From Aquarana catesbeiana (taxonomy: Eukaryota; Chordata; Amphibia; Anura; Ranidae), in NCBI RefSeq assembly GCF_042186555.1, contig NC_133335.1:180135419-180199418 (forward strand): a stretch of 64,000 nt of DNA, in the 5' to 3' direction. Shown here in pieces: positions 1-10,159 of this stretch (the stretch's first letter is position 1; each line of letters starts with the position of its first letter). A model generated the notes under the pieces. That model worked only from the letters and a program-made list of their open reading frames with translations. It was not told the DNA's origin and ran no database searches. The translations under genes were made by a program, and so were the position numbers.

Positions 1-514
1 GTACTTACTTGATATACCGACTGTTTGGGAAAATTTCACCTTTAGTCCCAATCTAGCTCGAGCACCCACGGGGTCTACACAGGGTAATTACCTTATGCAC
101 TTTGGCTAATTAAAGAAACAGCAAATTGTCATGGTATAGCCCTGTGTGGAGATGTAATTGGTGCCCAGATGATATTTTGTTATCTATGTTTAATGTATTT
201 TGTCTTGCTTTGTTGAAACCTATGTATGGCACGTATTGTTATGGTGATTTTTGTGTGTTCCCTTGAGGCTGAGGGTGTACAAACCCTCCCTTTTTAGCTG
301 GAGGTAAGTTTTTTCATATTAAAGTAACCATTTTTGTACAATAAAATATTTATCAATAACCCAACCTTCTGAATTTTTATCATTAAGATAGCTACTGTAT
401 TACCCCTGTCTCTTGTGATGGGGGTTGGTTCGCCTAGTGAAGTTTACCTAAGTTTTTGTATTCTGGTTATATAAAAACATTTCAATAAAAATGCATTGAT
501 AGAGAAAATCATAT
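1..514. other. unassigned AT-rich DNA, possible LINE 3' tail
   Basis: No coding frame or recognised repeat is visible. AATAAA-type signals occur near 341 and 484, and the stretch before 500 (a T-rich tract, TATATAAAAAC, then CAATAAAAA) has the look of a LINE 3' untranslated end. There is no coding sequence upstream to confirm that. A good 5' splice-site match (GGAGGTAAGT) lies near 301. Confidence 0.3.
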
Positions 515-1300
515 AAGGGATGCGTTCAGGAATTAATAAATTGCCTTGCAGTATTCTGCACTGACCATTCTGCTCTGTGTGAAAGCAGTAGTCTCTCTAC
601 ACCGGTCCAACTGACTCCTGCATGTGCAAACCATATGTGCAGGAATAAGTTGTAGTGTGACCATCTTTAGCAATACTTGGGTAATATTTAATGAAAATCG
701 GATAATAGACTTATTAAGGAGTGAATACATTGCTTCACAGTGTTCTACAGAGACAGACTGCTGCACTCTGTGTGAGAGAAACTGTCTCTCTCTCTACATT
801 GATATGACTGTTTGCTGCATGTGCAAAACATGTGTTGGAATAAGTTGTAGTCTGACCATCTCTAGCAACACCTGGGTAATGGTTATTGAGAACTGGATAA
901 TGGATTTATTCAGGAGTGAATACTTTGCCCTGCAGTATTCTACAGAGGTAGACAGCTGTGCTCTGTGTGAGAACAACAGTCTCTCTGCATCAATCTGACT
1001 GTTCACTGCATGTGCAAAACATACTGTATGTGTTGGAATACGTTGTAGTTTAACCATCTCTAGCAACATCTGGGTTAATATTTATTGAAAATCAGATAAT
1101 GGATTTATTCGGAAGTGAATACATTGCCTTGTAGTATTCTACAGAGACAGACTGCTGTTCTCTGTGTGAAAGCAGCAGTCTCTCTGCATCGGCCTGACTG
1201 TTCACTGAACGCACAAACCATATGTGCTGGAAAAAGTTGTAGTTTGACCATTTATACCAACATTTGGTTAAAATGTATTAAAAATCAAGTAATGGATGAC
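515..1300. repeat. tandem array, about four units of 190-200 bp
   Basis: The marker TTGCyyTGCAGTATTCT recurs at 541, 730, 925 and 1124, giving periods of 189, 195 and 199 bp. Each unit then carries a GACAGACTGCTG-like stretch, CTCTGTGTGAGA, a CATGTGCAAACCATATGT-like block, GTTGTAGTnTGACCATC, and GGTAATATTTATTGAAAA. Copies differ by many substitutions and small indels, so this is an old local satellite. Open frames in it exist only because the units lack stops in some frames. Confidence 0.9.
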
Positions 1301-1984
1301 CAGCCAGAGTCCTGTATTCATTCTCTAGTTATTGCAAATAAGCCACATATTATAATGAACTGTTCAAAGCTGAAATCTGGTTGACGTTTATTGAATACAA
1401 CACATCACTGCTGTTTGCGTTGTGGCATTTAAAAAGCCTTAAGCATCAATAAGCCTTAAGAGTTCATTATGGTACAACAGCAATTTTGAAAGAAGCATTG
1501 TTTTTCATGCGTGATGCAGGCTTGCTTTGCTGTCATAATTCAAAATAATGAACTTGTTTTCTTAGATTAATAATGGTTTATATTTATAATTGATAAATCA
1601 CTGGCTGACAAGCCTTTGCCCTCTATGATCTGGACACTGGCATTTCTCCACCATAACCTCCCATCCTGTACCAAAGATTCTCTTTATTATACAAACAGAA
1701 TAAACCGCTTTTTTTTGTTTTTTGTTTTTGTTTTTTTGTTTTTTTTTTTTAGAAAAATTAACCTGGTAAATATAATTCTAACAAATGCAGTTATGTATTC
1801 AATTAAAGTCCAACTAAATATTTAGTTTAAATCAGCTGCTGTAAATACATTCTAGGTGCATGAAAACCAAAAGTACTGCAAAGACTTACTGTGACCATTA
1901 ATTCAACAGAACGAGGGTGCGTAACCCCACGCTCCTTTAGTCAACGGTATAAAATATAACCCTTTATTAGGATGTCTATAAATA
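1301..1984. other. unassigned DNA with a T-rich tract
   Basis: There is no supported gene. A T-rich tract at about 1709-1752 is interrupted by G and looks like a degraded poly(A) tail read on the other strand. AT-rich sequence follows up to the Tc1-like end near 1985. Confidence 0.4.
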
Positions 1985-2352
1985 TATACAATGTATTGCC
2001 AAAAATATTGGGACACCTGGCTAAATGCACATGAACTTTAATGGCATCCCAATCTTAGTCCGTCTGGGTCAATATTGAGCTGGCCCACCCTTTGCAGCTA
2101 TAACAGCTTCTGGGAAGGCTGTCCACAAGGTTTAGGAGTGTGTCTAAGGCAATATTTGACTATTCTTCCAGAAGCGCATTTGTGAGGTCAGGCACTGATG
2201 TTGGACGAGAAGGCCTAGCTCGCAGTCTCCGCTCTAATTCATCCCAAAGGTGTTCTATCAGATTGAGGTCAGGACTTTGTGCAGGCCAGTCAAGTTCCTC
2301 CACCCCAAACTCGCTTATACATGTCTATATGGACCTTGCTTTGTGCACTGGT

Positions 2353-2671
2353 CCAAATCATTTGGTGGAAGGGGATTATGGTGTGGGGTCGTTTCTCAGG
2401 AGTTGAGCTTGGCCCCTTAGTTCCAGTGAAGGGAACTCTTAAGGCATCGGCTTACCAAGACATTTTGGACAATTTCATGCTCCCAACTTTGTGGGAACAG
2501 TTTGGGGACGGCCCCTTCCTGTTACAACATGACTGCGCACCAGTGCACAGAGCAAGGTCCATAAAGACATGGATGAGCGAGTTTGGGGTGGAGGAACTTG
2601 ACTGGCCTGCACAGAGTCCTGTCCTCAACCCGATAGAACACCTTTGCGATGAATTAGAGTGCAGACTGTGA
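2353..2671 (+). pseudogene. Tc1/mariner transposase, catalytic-domain fragment
   Basis: The reading frame carries GIMVWGRFSG, then LLQHDCAPVHRA and DWPAQSPVLNPIEHL. These are the conserved C-terminal blocks of a Tc1 transposase, with the second Asp (codon 2531-2533) and the Glu (2636-2638) separated by 34 residues, as in the DD34E group. The usual SPDLNP block reads SPVLNP. A stop follows shortly after ELECRL. The first catalytic Asp and the whole N-terminal helix-turn-helix region are missing; in their place lies an inverted copy of the 3' half. It is a non-functional relic. Confidence 0.9.
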
Positions 2672-2697
2672 GCCAGGCCTTCTCATCCAACATCAGT

Positions 2698-3532
2698 TAT
2701 ATACAACCAAGTGTAGCGCTAAAAGTGATGCAAAAATATAGAGAAAGGAATACTGCAATAACACATGCAATAAAAGAAAAAATGTCAAAAAATAATATTA
2801 CATATTAGTGAATGTCCATGTTAAATACGTAAAAAGTCCATCATGATATAAACCATTAAGGTCACCATGTGAATCAACAAATATAATAGTGACAAGACTG
2901 TCCCAAAACTGAATGGAGGCGTACTAAAAGTACTGGACCCACGGTAAGTAGTTAGTATATGCGATAAACAAACTGATCGTGGAAACCTCCATTGCCAGTG
3001 AGCAATTTAAGCCTGTTTGACCCATACAGCATACGCTCTGTGGGTCCCAACTTTCTGGTAAGCCTCCATTCATTCGGGTGGTGGTTTTGCACAAGTGTAT
3101 ATCAACACATATTGGATTTTGTTTGAAGGTTTCCACGATCACATATTTTGGTGCTCATCAATGTTGCAACAAGTTTGTTTATGGCATATACTAACTACTT
3201 ACCGTGGGTCCAGTACTTTTAGTACGCCTCCATTCAGTTTTGGGACAGTCTTGTCACTATTATATTTGTTGATTCACATGGTGACCTTAATGGTTTATAT
3301 CATGATGGACTTTTTACGTATTTAACATGGACATTCACAAATATGTAATATTATTTTTTTACATTTTTTCTTTTATTGCATGTGTTATTGCAGTATTCCT
3401 TTCTCTATATTTTTGCATCACTTTTAGTGCTACACTTGGTTGTATATGATTTATAGCAAAATTTCTATTTGTTGTGTTAGCTGCTTAACCTTAGTTTGAG
3501 TAAGCGCATGGTTTATTGGTTTTTTTGAATCC
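2698..3532. mobile_element. foldback element inserted in the Tc1-like arm
   Basis: Arms 2698-2971 and 3172-3449 are near-perfect inverted repeats (left begins TTATATACAACCAAGTGTAG, right ends CTACACTTGGTTGTATATGA). A smaller internal hairpin lies at 2974-2989 with 3128-3140. An unpaired tail of about 80 bp follows the right arm and ends in a T run. ATCCAACATCAG stands on both sides as a likely 12-bp target duplication. The uninterrupted opposite arm of the host Tc1 copy has this site once. The superfamily is unknown. The long duplication argues against Tc1 or hAT, and the asymmetric T-rich end could fit a retroposed hairpin. Confidence 0.75.
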
Positions 3533-3739
3533 AACATCAGTGCCTGACCTCACAAATGTTCTTCTGGAAGAATGGTCAAACAAACAAACCTTGTGGACAG
3601 CCTTCCCAGAAGAGTTGAAGCTGTTATAGCAGCAAAGGGTGGGCCAACTCAATATTGAACCCTATGGACTAAGACTGGGATGCCATTAAAGTTCATGTGT
3701 GTGTAAAGGCAGGGGTTCCAATACTTAAAGGGAAGTTTT

Positions 3740-4135
3740 TATCGTTTTATAGGCAGGGATGGACTGGCCATCAGGACTACCGGGAGTTTCCTGGTGGGCC
3801 TATGGCTCAGTGGGTCGGTTTCAGTGGCCGCCTATTGCATTGGAGGTCCGCAGTGATCTATCCGTCAATCGCCGACAGCTGGCGCCTCACGGGTAGATCA
3901 GGATTTAGCCCAGTATGCAGAGTAGCGCAGGAAGCGTCTGATAGGTTCTCTCTTATGTCACGCAGCGCTGCTCCGCGGCGGCCCCTCCTTTCTTCTCATC
4001 TATTCCCATTTGCTTGTGGCATCATCTGGGATCGACGAGAAGAGAGGAGGGGCCGACGTGGAGCAGCACTGTGTGACATAAGAGAGAACCTATCAGATGC
4101 TTCCTGCGCTACTCTGCATGCTGGCTAGTAAACAA
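3740..4135. repeat. inverted repeat of about 90-bp arms
   Basis: Sequence 3907-3998 pairs with 4036-4127 (left contains GCAGAGTAGCGCAGGAAGCG, right contains CTTCCTGCGCTACTCTGC), with a loop of about 38 bp. The arms are GC-rich. No clear target duplication is visible. Frames across it read through only by chance. Confidence 0.8.
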
Positions 4136-5110
4136 TGTGTCATGTGCCTTGACGTGCCCCATAATGTCCCCCATGTGCGATTATGTGCCCTGATGTGCCA
4201 TGTGCCCTGTTGTTCCCTGAGCCCTGATGTACTATGTGCCCTGATGTGCCCCATGCCCTAATGTGCTATGTGCCCTGATGTGCTATGTGCCCCGTGCCCT
4301 GATGTGCTATGTGCCCTGATGTGCCCTGATGTGCCCTGATGTGCTATGTGCCCTGATGCGCCCTGTGCCCTGATGTGCCTTGTGCCCCGATGTCCTGTGC
4401 CCTGATGTACCCCATGCCCCGATGTGCCTTGTGTCCCGATGTGCTGTGCCCCGATGTGCTGTGCCCCGTGCCCCGATGTGCCGTGCCCCCATGTGCTGTG
4501 CCCCCATGTGCTGTGCCCTCATGTGCCCCGTGCCCCGATGTGCCTTGTGTCCCGATGTGCTGTGCCCTGATGTCCTGTGCCCTGATGTGTCCTGTGCCCC
4601 GATGTCCTGTGCCCTGATGTGCTGTTCCCCCGTGTGCTGTGCCTCAATGTCGTGTGCCCTGATGTGCCCTGATGTACTGTGACCTGTGCCCTGATGTCCT
4701 GTACCCTGATGTGCTGTGTCCTGATCTACTGTGCCCTGTGCCCTGTACCCTGATGTTGTGCCCTGTACGCTGATATGCTGGGCTCTGTACCCTGATGTGC
4801 TGTGCCCTGATGTGCTGGGCTCTATACCCTGATGTTCTGTGCCCTGTTTGATGTGGCCTGGTGTGCTGTACCCTGATGTGCTGTGCCCTGATGTGCCCTG
4901 TACCCTGATGTGCTGGGCTCTGTACCCTGATGTGCTGTGCCCTGTAACTTGATGTGGCCTGGTGTACTGTGCCCTGATGTGCCCTGTACCCTGATGTGTT
5001 GTGCCCTAATGTACCTTGTGCTCTGATGTGCTGGGCTCTGTACCGTGATGTACTGTGACCTGTACCCTGATGTGCCCTGATGTCCTGTACCCTGATGTGC
5101 TGTGTCCTGA
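4130..5110. repeat. minisatellite of GTGCCCTGATGT-type units
   Basis: Close to 1 kb of variants of TGTGCCCTGATGTGCT, TGCCCCGATG and TGTACCCTGATG follow one another, with units of about 11-20 bp in irregular order. Higher-order blocks (for example CTGGGCTCTGTACCCTGATG) recur at about 4788, 4913 and 5032. Cys/Pro-rich or His/Gln-rich open frames on both strands are products of the repeat, not genes. Confidence 0.95.
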
Positions 5111-7316
5111 TGGCTGTGTGTTTGGAGAGAGAGAGACACAGTGGCCTGATGTGTGAGAGGATCCATTGCTGGGCAGTCTACCACAGAGATCCATCAGATA
5201 ACACCCGCAAGAAGGTGGGATATCCCAGTTCTTTGGACGAGATTGGTGGAACAACCTTGGTGGGCTTAAAGATAAGCGCATTACCCCCGTGGGGGTGAGG
5301 GGATCTGGTGAGTGGGGATGCTTGAGGGGGAGCACGAAGTCACAAGTGGAATTCCTGAAAACACTCAGTCACTTTTTTTATGTTAATCACCATAAATGAA
5401 GATTCAATCTACTTGATGGATTATTAGTTATGCACAGGTGCACTAAGACCTGTTGGAACACTCATACTCACTAATTATGTTAATAACCCCAAGTGGGGTC
5501 TCTACATTTTTATGGACTATCATTAAGTATTTGTGCACTTATTTTTTCTGTGTATATATATTATTATTTTTATCTTTTATATGGTTTCTAATTAAGATAT
5601 ATGTGCCTTAATAAGGTTTATATAGGTGTGTAGTATTTTATATATTCACCCCACTAATATATAGGAGTGGTATCTTGGAGCTATATTAACCTAGTGTGTA
5701 CCCAGAGATTTACACATTGGGGTATATTTACTAGTGGAAAACGCCAATTGAGTGTTTTTGGCAGGATCATCTTGCTTAATTGAATAACAGCTATACTTAC
5801 CAGTCACGTATTGTTAGCTCACTGAGTAATATATTTAACATATTTTATCACAGTTAAGTTTAGTTACACCACCATTTGGCACCCCTACCCAAACTAGGAA
5901 GCGTCACCACCCCCTTTTCAGTTATTAGTACAGTACAGTTTATAGCTGTACTCAGGTTAGTTGTTTTATTCCTAATAGAGGTTTTAGCTTACCTGACTTA
6001 CTTTATTTTGCCTCCTAAGTTTTCTGTTCTTGTTATAAATTAGTTTCACTTACCAAAAGATAATTGGACCTCTGCTGGAGACTCCATGTAACAGAAACAG
6101 GTGTATCCACTCAGCCCTTTCCTATTTACTTGGAACGATATCCTATAGTAAAATAAATATATAGAAAGATCACCCAGGCATAGCTATCTGAAAGGAGCCA
6201 CTATGCTTTTTAGCTCTGTTAACAGGCATCTTTTAACAGACGAGATAAATGGAGCCTGTAACCCACCAGAAAAAAAAAAAAAAAAACATGCTTACCCACC
6301 TATTGGTTAAAAACACCCAAAAAATAATATGAAATATTTAATTTACAAGAAATATATATTTTTAAATTGTATTTTTTAGTTCTGATCATAATAAAGAAAG
6401 TCTATATAAATAATATTTCTGCACCCTGCTAGTAATCTATTCCATTATCTTGTATGCGTGCTGTCTCCTATTTGGTGGATTAAAAGTTTGATTGTAGTTA
6501 ATTATTTTTTTTATGTTTTGTGATAAAGGTGCCAATTTTTTCTGCTTGAAATGATACATCTATTAATCAAATTTGGATTGTATTTCATTTACACTCATTT
6601 GTAGAGTGAGACTGCATGACTTTACATAACATTATGTTTTATTGTATTTGTAAATTGGCCTTCCTAACTTAATAGTGAGGTGAATAATATTCTTGTTATG
6701 GAGTCCCTGTGTGCAATGATGTCAATATTTCTTTGTAATGTCATATCTGATGTTTATTACACCCTTGTATTTCATGTTCAGTAGAACATGGTTAGAATTC
6801 AATGGGCTTTAATCTGCAAACAGGTGATTCTGGATTAAAAACTCAATCTTTCTTCAATTCATCATCCATGAGTAACAGCAGTCTGTGGGAAGTCTTGGTT
6901 TGTGACAGTTGATTTAGTCCCTGCTAGCTATTTATAAGGAATATATGGTGCTTTTTCTATATGCTTTCACCTTTTTTGTAGTCAGATCCAATAAATAAAA
7001 TACATTTCAGTTGGGTGAATATAAAATATTGCATATCAATATTCCTTTTCAGACAGCAGGCAGATCTTTGGGATCTTTTCCACATGCTGTAGAATTCCTC
7101 CTTATTGTTTTCCAAAAACTCAATAGGAGGTTTAAGTTAGACATAGCTATTGTTGTGCTCCTTCATTAGAAAACCTATTGTTCTGGGAATCCTGCTCATG
7201 CATTACATGTTTAAAAACAAGAAGTGTGCGTGTATAAGTATACAGTATATAGTGTGTGTGTGTGTATGTATACTGTTGGCGCTATATGAACCCTGTATAA
7301 TTAATATGTATATATA
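5111..7316. other. unassigned AT-rich DNA
   Basis: Stretch 5150-5330 (a GATCCATTGCTGGGCAGTC region and a CCCGCAAGAAGGTGGGATAT block) looks repeat-like but has no partner in the window. The rest is AT-rich without credible coding potential. An A run lies at 6270-6286, and a short TG/TA tract lies at 7250-7320. No promoter or exon can be supported. Confidence 0.4.
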
Positions 7317-8080
7317 TTTATACTCGAGTATAAGTCAAGTTTTTCAGCACATTTTTTTGTGCTGAAAGTGCCCCCCTCGGCTTATACGCGAGTCAAGCAC
7401 TTTTCTGCAGCAAAAAATGTCATTTTCTGAACCAATTTTGGGGCCCCGTATCTTGGGGCCACTTCGTGCTAGGAACCCCAAACATTGTTGTGCAAACCCA
7501 GTGGAACAAGCACCACAACATATCCAAAGCTGGTGTTCCTAGCACCAAGTGGCCCCAAATCGGTTCGGAAAATGTAATTCTCTGCTGCAGAAAAGTGCTT
7601 GACATTTTCAAAACCGATTTTTGGGGCCCCGTATCTTGGGGCCACTTGGTGCTAGGAACTCTAGCTTTGGATATATTGTGGTGCTAGTACTGGATTTGCA
7701 CACCAAATTTGGGGTTCCTATCAATAAGTGGCCCTGAGATACCGGGCCCCAAATTCGGTCAACTGTGTCCATCTGCAGCAATGTCATTTCGGGACCCTTT
7801 GGGTCCAAAGACCCCAGATTTTGGCTGCAGCTAGGGAGCATCTAGGAACCCTTAACTACCGAGTTTGAAGTTCAGGGGACCTATGGCTGCAAATGGGCAC
7901 AGTGAGGCTGCAAATGGGCACAGTGAGGCTGCAAATGGGCATTGTTGACCCTCTTTTCCACTTACAGTAGCTGTGCATTTCTCACCCTAGGCTTATACTC
8001 GAGTCAATAAGTTTTCCCAGTTTTTTGTGGTAAAATTAGGTGCCTCGGCTTATATTAGGGTCGGCTTATACTCAAGTATA
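7317..8080. mobile_element. TIR element with CTCGAGTATAAG ends and internal palindromes
   Basis: The left end TATACTCGAGTATAAGTC matches the inverted right end GGCTTATACTCAAGTATA. GTGCCCCCCTCGGCTTATAC inside the left end and GGTGCCTCGGCTTATA near the right end extend the subterminal similarity. Inside, 7397-7465 is inverted at 7527-7605, and the GGGGCCCCGTATCTTGGGGC block occurs again in direct orientation at 7622. A 20-bp phrase (GCTGCAAATGGGCACAGTGA) is repeated near 7885-7940. No transposase is present, so this is a non-autonomous element of unknown superfamily. Confidence 0.7.
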
Positions 8081-8082
8081 TA

Positions 8083-8087
8083 CAGTA

Positions 8088-8150
<63 letters not shown>
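8083..8150. repeat. (TG)n(TA)n microsatellite
   Basis: About eight TG units are followed by about 24 TA units, directly between the 7.3-8.1 kb element and the next MITE. Confidence 0.95.
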
Positions 8151-8151
<1 letters not shown>

Positions 8152-8517
8152 GTTTTATGCTCTGTGCAATGATTTTGTATAGAGCAGCCCCAATCCTCCT
8201 CTTCTGGGGTCCCCTGCCAGTGCTCCTGGCTCCTCCCCACCGCCAAGTACCCCAATAGCAAGCCACTATGGGGCACTTGTGTGAGTTTGATTCCGAGCCA
8301 TGCTCTGAGTGTTCATAGACACGCCGATCAGGACTCGGCCCTGCCTCCCGCTTTGTCCTCACAGGCTGTGATTGACAGCAGCAGTTGGATTGAGATTGGG
8401 CTCAGGTAAGTATAAGGGGAGGTTGGGGGGGGGGGATCCTGTGCACAGAAAGTTTTTTACCTAATGCAGAGTGCATTAGGGTAAAAAAAAAACTTCTACC
8501 TTTTACAACCATTTTAA
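8152..8517 (-). mobile_element. TTAA-flanked MITE, T2/Kolobok-like family, copy 1
   Basis: Read on the minus strand, it begins TTAAAATGGTTGTAAAAGG at the TTAA of 8514-8517. It continues through a GTGCATTAGG block, an acceptor-like pyrimidine run, ACTTACCTGAGCCC, and a GCTCTrTrCAAAA block shared with copies at 12132, 17194, 35210 and 50352. Its distal end is lost in the TA microsatellite. It shares its TTAA with the next element, so the two were inserted back to back or one used the other's flank. On the plus strand it carries CAGGTAAGTA at 8403, a strong 5' splice-site match. Confidence 0.7.
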
Positions 8518-9463
8518 CCCCTTCCGAACCAGCCGCCACAGTTATATTGCGGCAGGTTGACTCCCCTGCGCAAGCTGTCGTAGCTGTATGTCGGCTCTTT
8601 AAGACGCCTCCAGCGGCACGCATGCGCCCGAAGCGTGTCTCCGGAGCCAAAGCAAGTGCCCTGCAGGCGCGATGACCGCCAGCCACCCACGATTGCTCGT
8701 AACAGAGCGAGAACCAGGATCTGTGTGTGTAAACACACAAAATACGGTTCTCTCAGGGGAGAGGAGAGAGATTGTGTGTTCATACTAAGTATGAACACCG
8801 ATCTCTCTCCTCCCCTAGTCAGTCCAATCCCCTCCACAGTTAGAACACACACTAGGGAACACAGTTAACCCCTTGATCTCCCCCTAGTGTTAACCACTTC
8901 CCTGCCAGTGACATTTATACAGTAATCAGTGATTTTTATAGCACTGATCGCTGTATAAATGTCAATGGTCCCAAAATGTGTCAAAAGTGTCCGATTTGTC
9001 CGCCGCAATATCGCAGTCCTGATAAAATCGCTGATTCCCATTATTACTAGTAAAAAAAAAGAAAAATAATAAAAATGTCATAAAACTATCCCCTATTTTG
9101 CAGACGCTATAACTTTTGCGCAAAGCAATCAATATACGCTTATTGCGATTTTTTTTTATTTTTTTTTTTTCACCAAAAATATGTAGAAGAATACATATCG
9201 GCCTAAACTTTTTTAATTTGGGATATTTATTATAGCAAAAAGTAAAAGATATTGTGTTTTTTTTTTTCAAAATTGTCGCTCTTCTTTTGTTTATAGCGCA
9301 AAAAAATAAAAATTGCAGAGGTGATCAAATACCACCAAAAGAAAGCTCTATTTGTGGGAAAAAAAGGACCGCGCAATTGTCAGGTGAAGTGATGCAGTCC
9401 CATATCGCAAAAAAATTGCCTGGTCAGGAAGGGGGTAAATTCTTCCAGGGCTGAAGTGGTTAA
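8514..9463. mobile_element. non-autonomous piggyBac-type element, copy 1
   Basis: It starts TTAACCCCTTCCG and ends GGGCTGAAGTGGTTAA, giving short inverted ends around TTAA. The body has an AAATACCACCnAAAGAAAGC block, a GCGCAAAAAATAAAAA block and a CCGCAATATCGCAGTCCTG block, all shared with 27072-28055 and partly, inverted, with 56473-56760. No transposase is present. Assignment rests on the TTAA target, the terminal CCACTT-like bases and similarity to the 56-61 kb element that contains a piggyBac transposase fragment. Confidence 0.65.
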
Positions 9464-9767
9464 GTTGCTACTCTTATTGTAAAAACATTAAAAACCATTG
9501 AAAAGATGTCATAAATACATGAGCATGGCATTATCTCCTCAATGTCAAAAACCCTCTAATAATTCCCATTCAGTTTTCCAGACTTTAATCATGACATAAA
9601 GAAAAAATAAACACAAAAATATGCATATGATTGATATACATAATTTTTCTATAAGTTTCCTTTGATATTAGATGCCCATATAGAAATGTTCCATGTCCCT
9701 GAATCAAGATCAATATTCCAACATCCACAGTGTGATCAAAAAACTCTACATGCACCTTCATCTAGAG

Positions 9768-10151
9768 CAGTCTATAAACATACCAAGCAAAGGGCTAGTT
9801 TACTGTCCTTCAGAGTTTAGTGGGGCTGGATTGTGGCCAGTGGGAGTAAAACGTGTTCCAGTGGGAGTAAATGAGACCTCAGGTTTGTTGGTCGGTGGAG
9901 TGAAAAATAAAATAAAATACATACCACCTGTGGTCAGTAGGAGGGGAAATTGTGCCCCATTCATTGGTGTCAGTGGGAGGAACAGTGTCCCTTCATTGGT
10001 GTAAGTGGGGGAAATAGTGCCCCATTGTTGGTGTCAGTTGGAGAAATTTCACCCCATTGTTGGTGTTAATGGGAGGAAATATGCCCCATTGTTAATGTCA
10101 GCTCGGATGGCATACTAAGACAAGCAAAGAGCCACAGTTTGCAGACCCCTG
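9768..10151. mobile_element. hAT-like element with 8-bp TSD ATCTAGAG
   Basis: ATCTAGAG flanks both sides (9760-9767 and 10152-10159), matching the TCTAGA-centred preference of hAT transposases. The element begins CAGTCTATAAACATACC and ends TTTGCAGACCCCTG. The interior is largely a tandem repeat (9951-10105). It contains no transposase, so it is non-autonomous. Confidence 0.85.
9951..10105. repeat. minisatellite, about 32-bp period
   Basis: Five diverged copies of TGCCCCATTGTTGGTGTCAG plus TGGGAGGAAAnA follow each other inside the hAT-like element. The array is internal to the element and may differ in length between copies elsewhere. Confidence 0.85.
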
Positions 10152-10159
10152 ATCTAGAG

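Larger units (their letters stand above)
1985..3730. mobile_element. Tc1-like element rearranged into a foldback
   Basis: The left end (1989-2019: CAATGTATTGCCAAAAATAT, then TGGGACACC) is the terminal sequence of a Tc1-type transposon. Sequence 1989-2351 is an inverted copy of 2540-2697 plus 3533-3727, that is, of the 3' half of the same element. About 190 bp of loop (2352-2539) holds the middle of the transposase gene. The 5' half, including the DNA-binding domains, has therefore been replaced by an inverted 3' half. The right end is eroded after CCAATACTTAAAG. The right arm is split by an insertion at 2698-3532. The element cannot move by itself. Confidence 0.85.

Noticed and set aside
4307..5184. 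Cys/Pro-rich and His/Gln-rich frames on both strands
   Set aside because: They are products of the GTGCCCTGATGT minisatellite.
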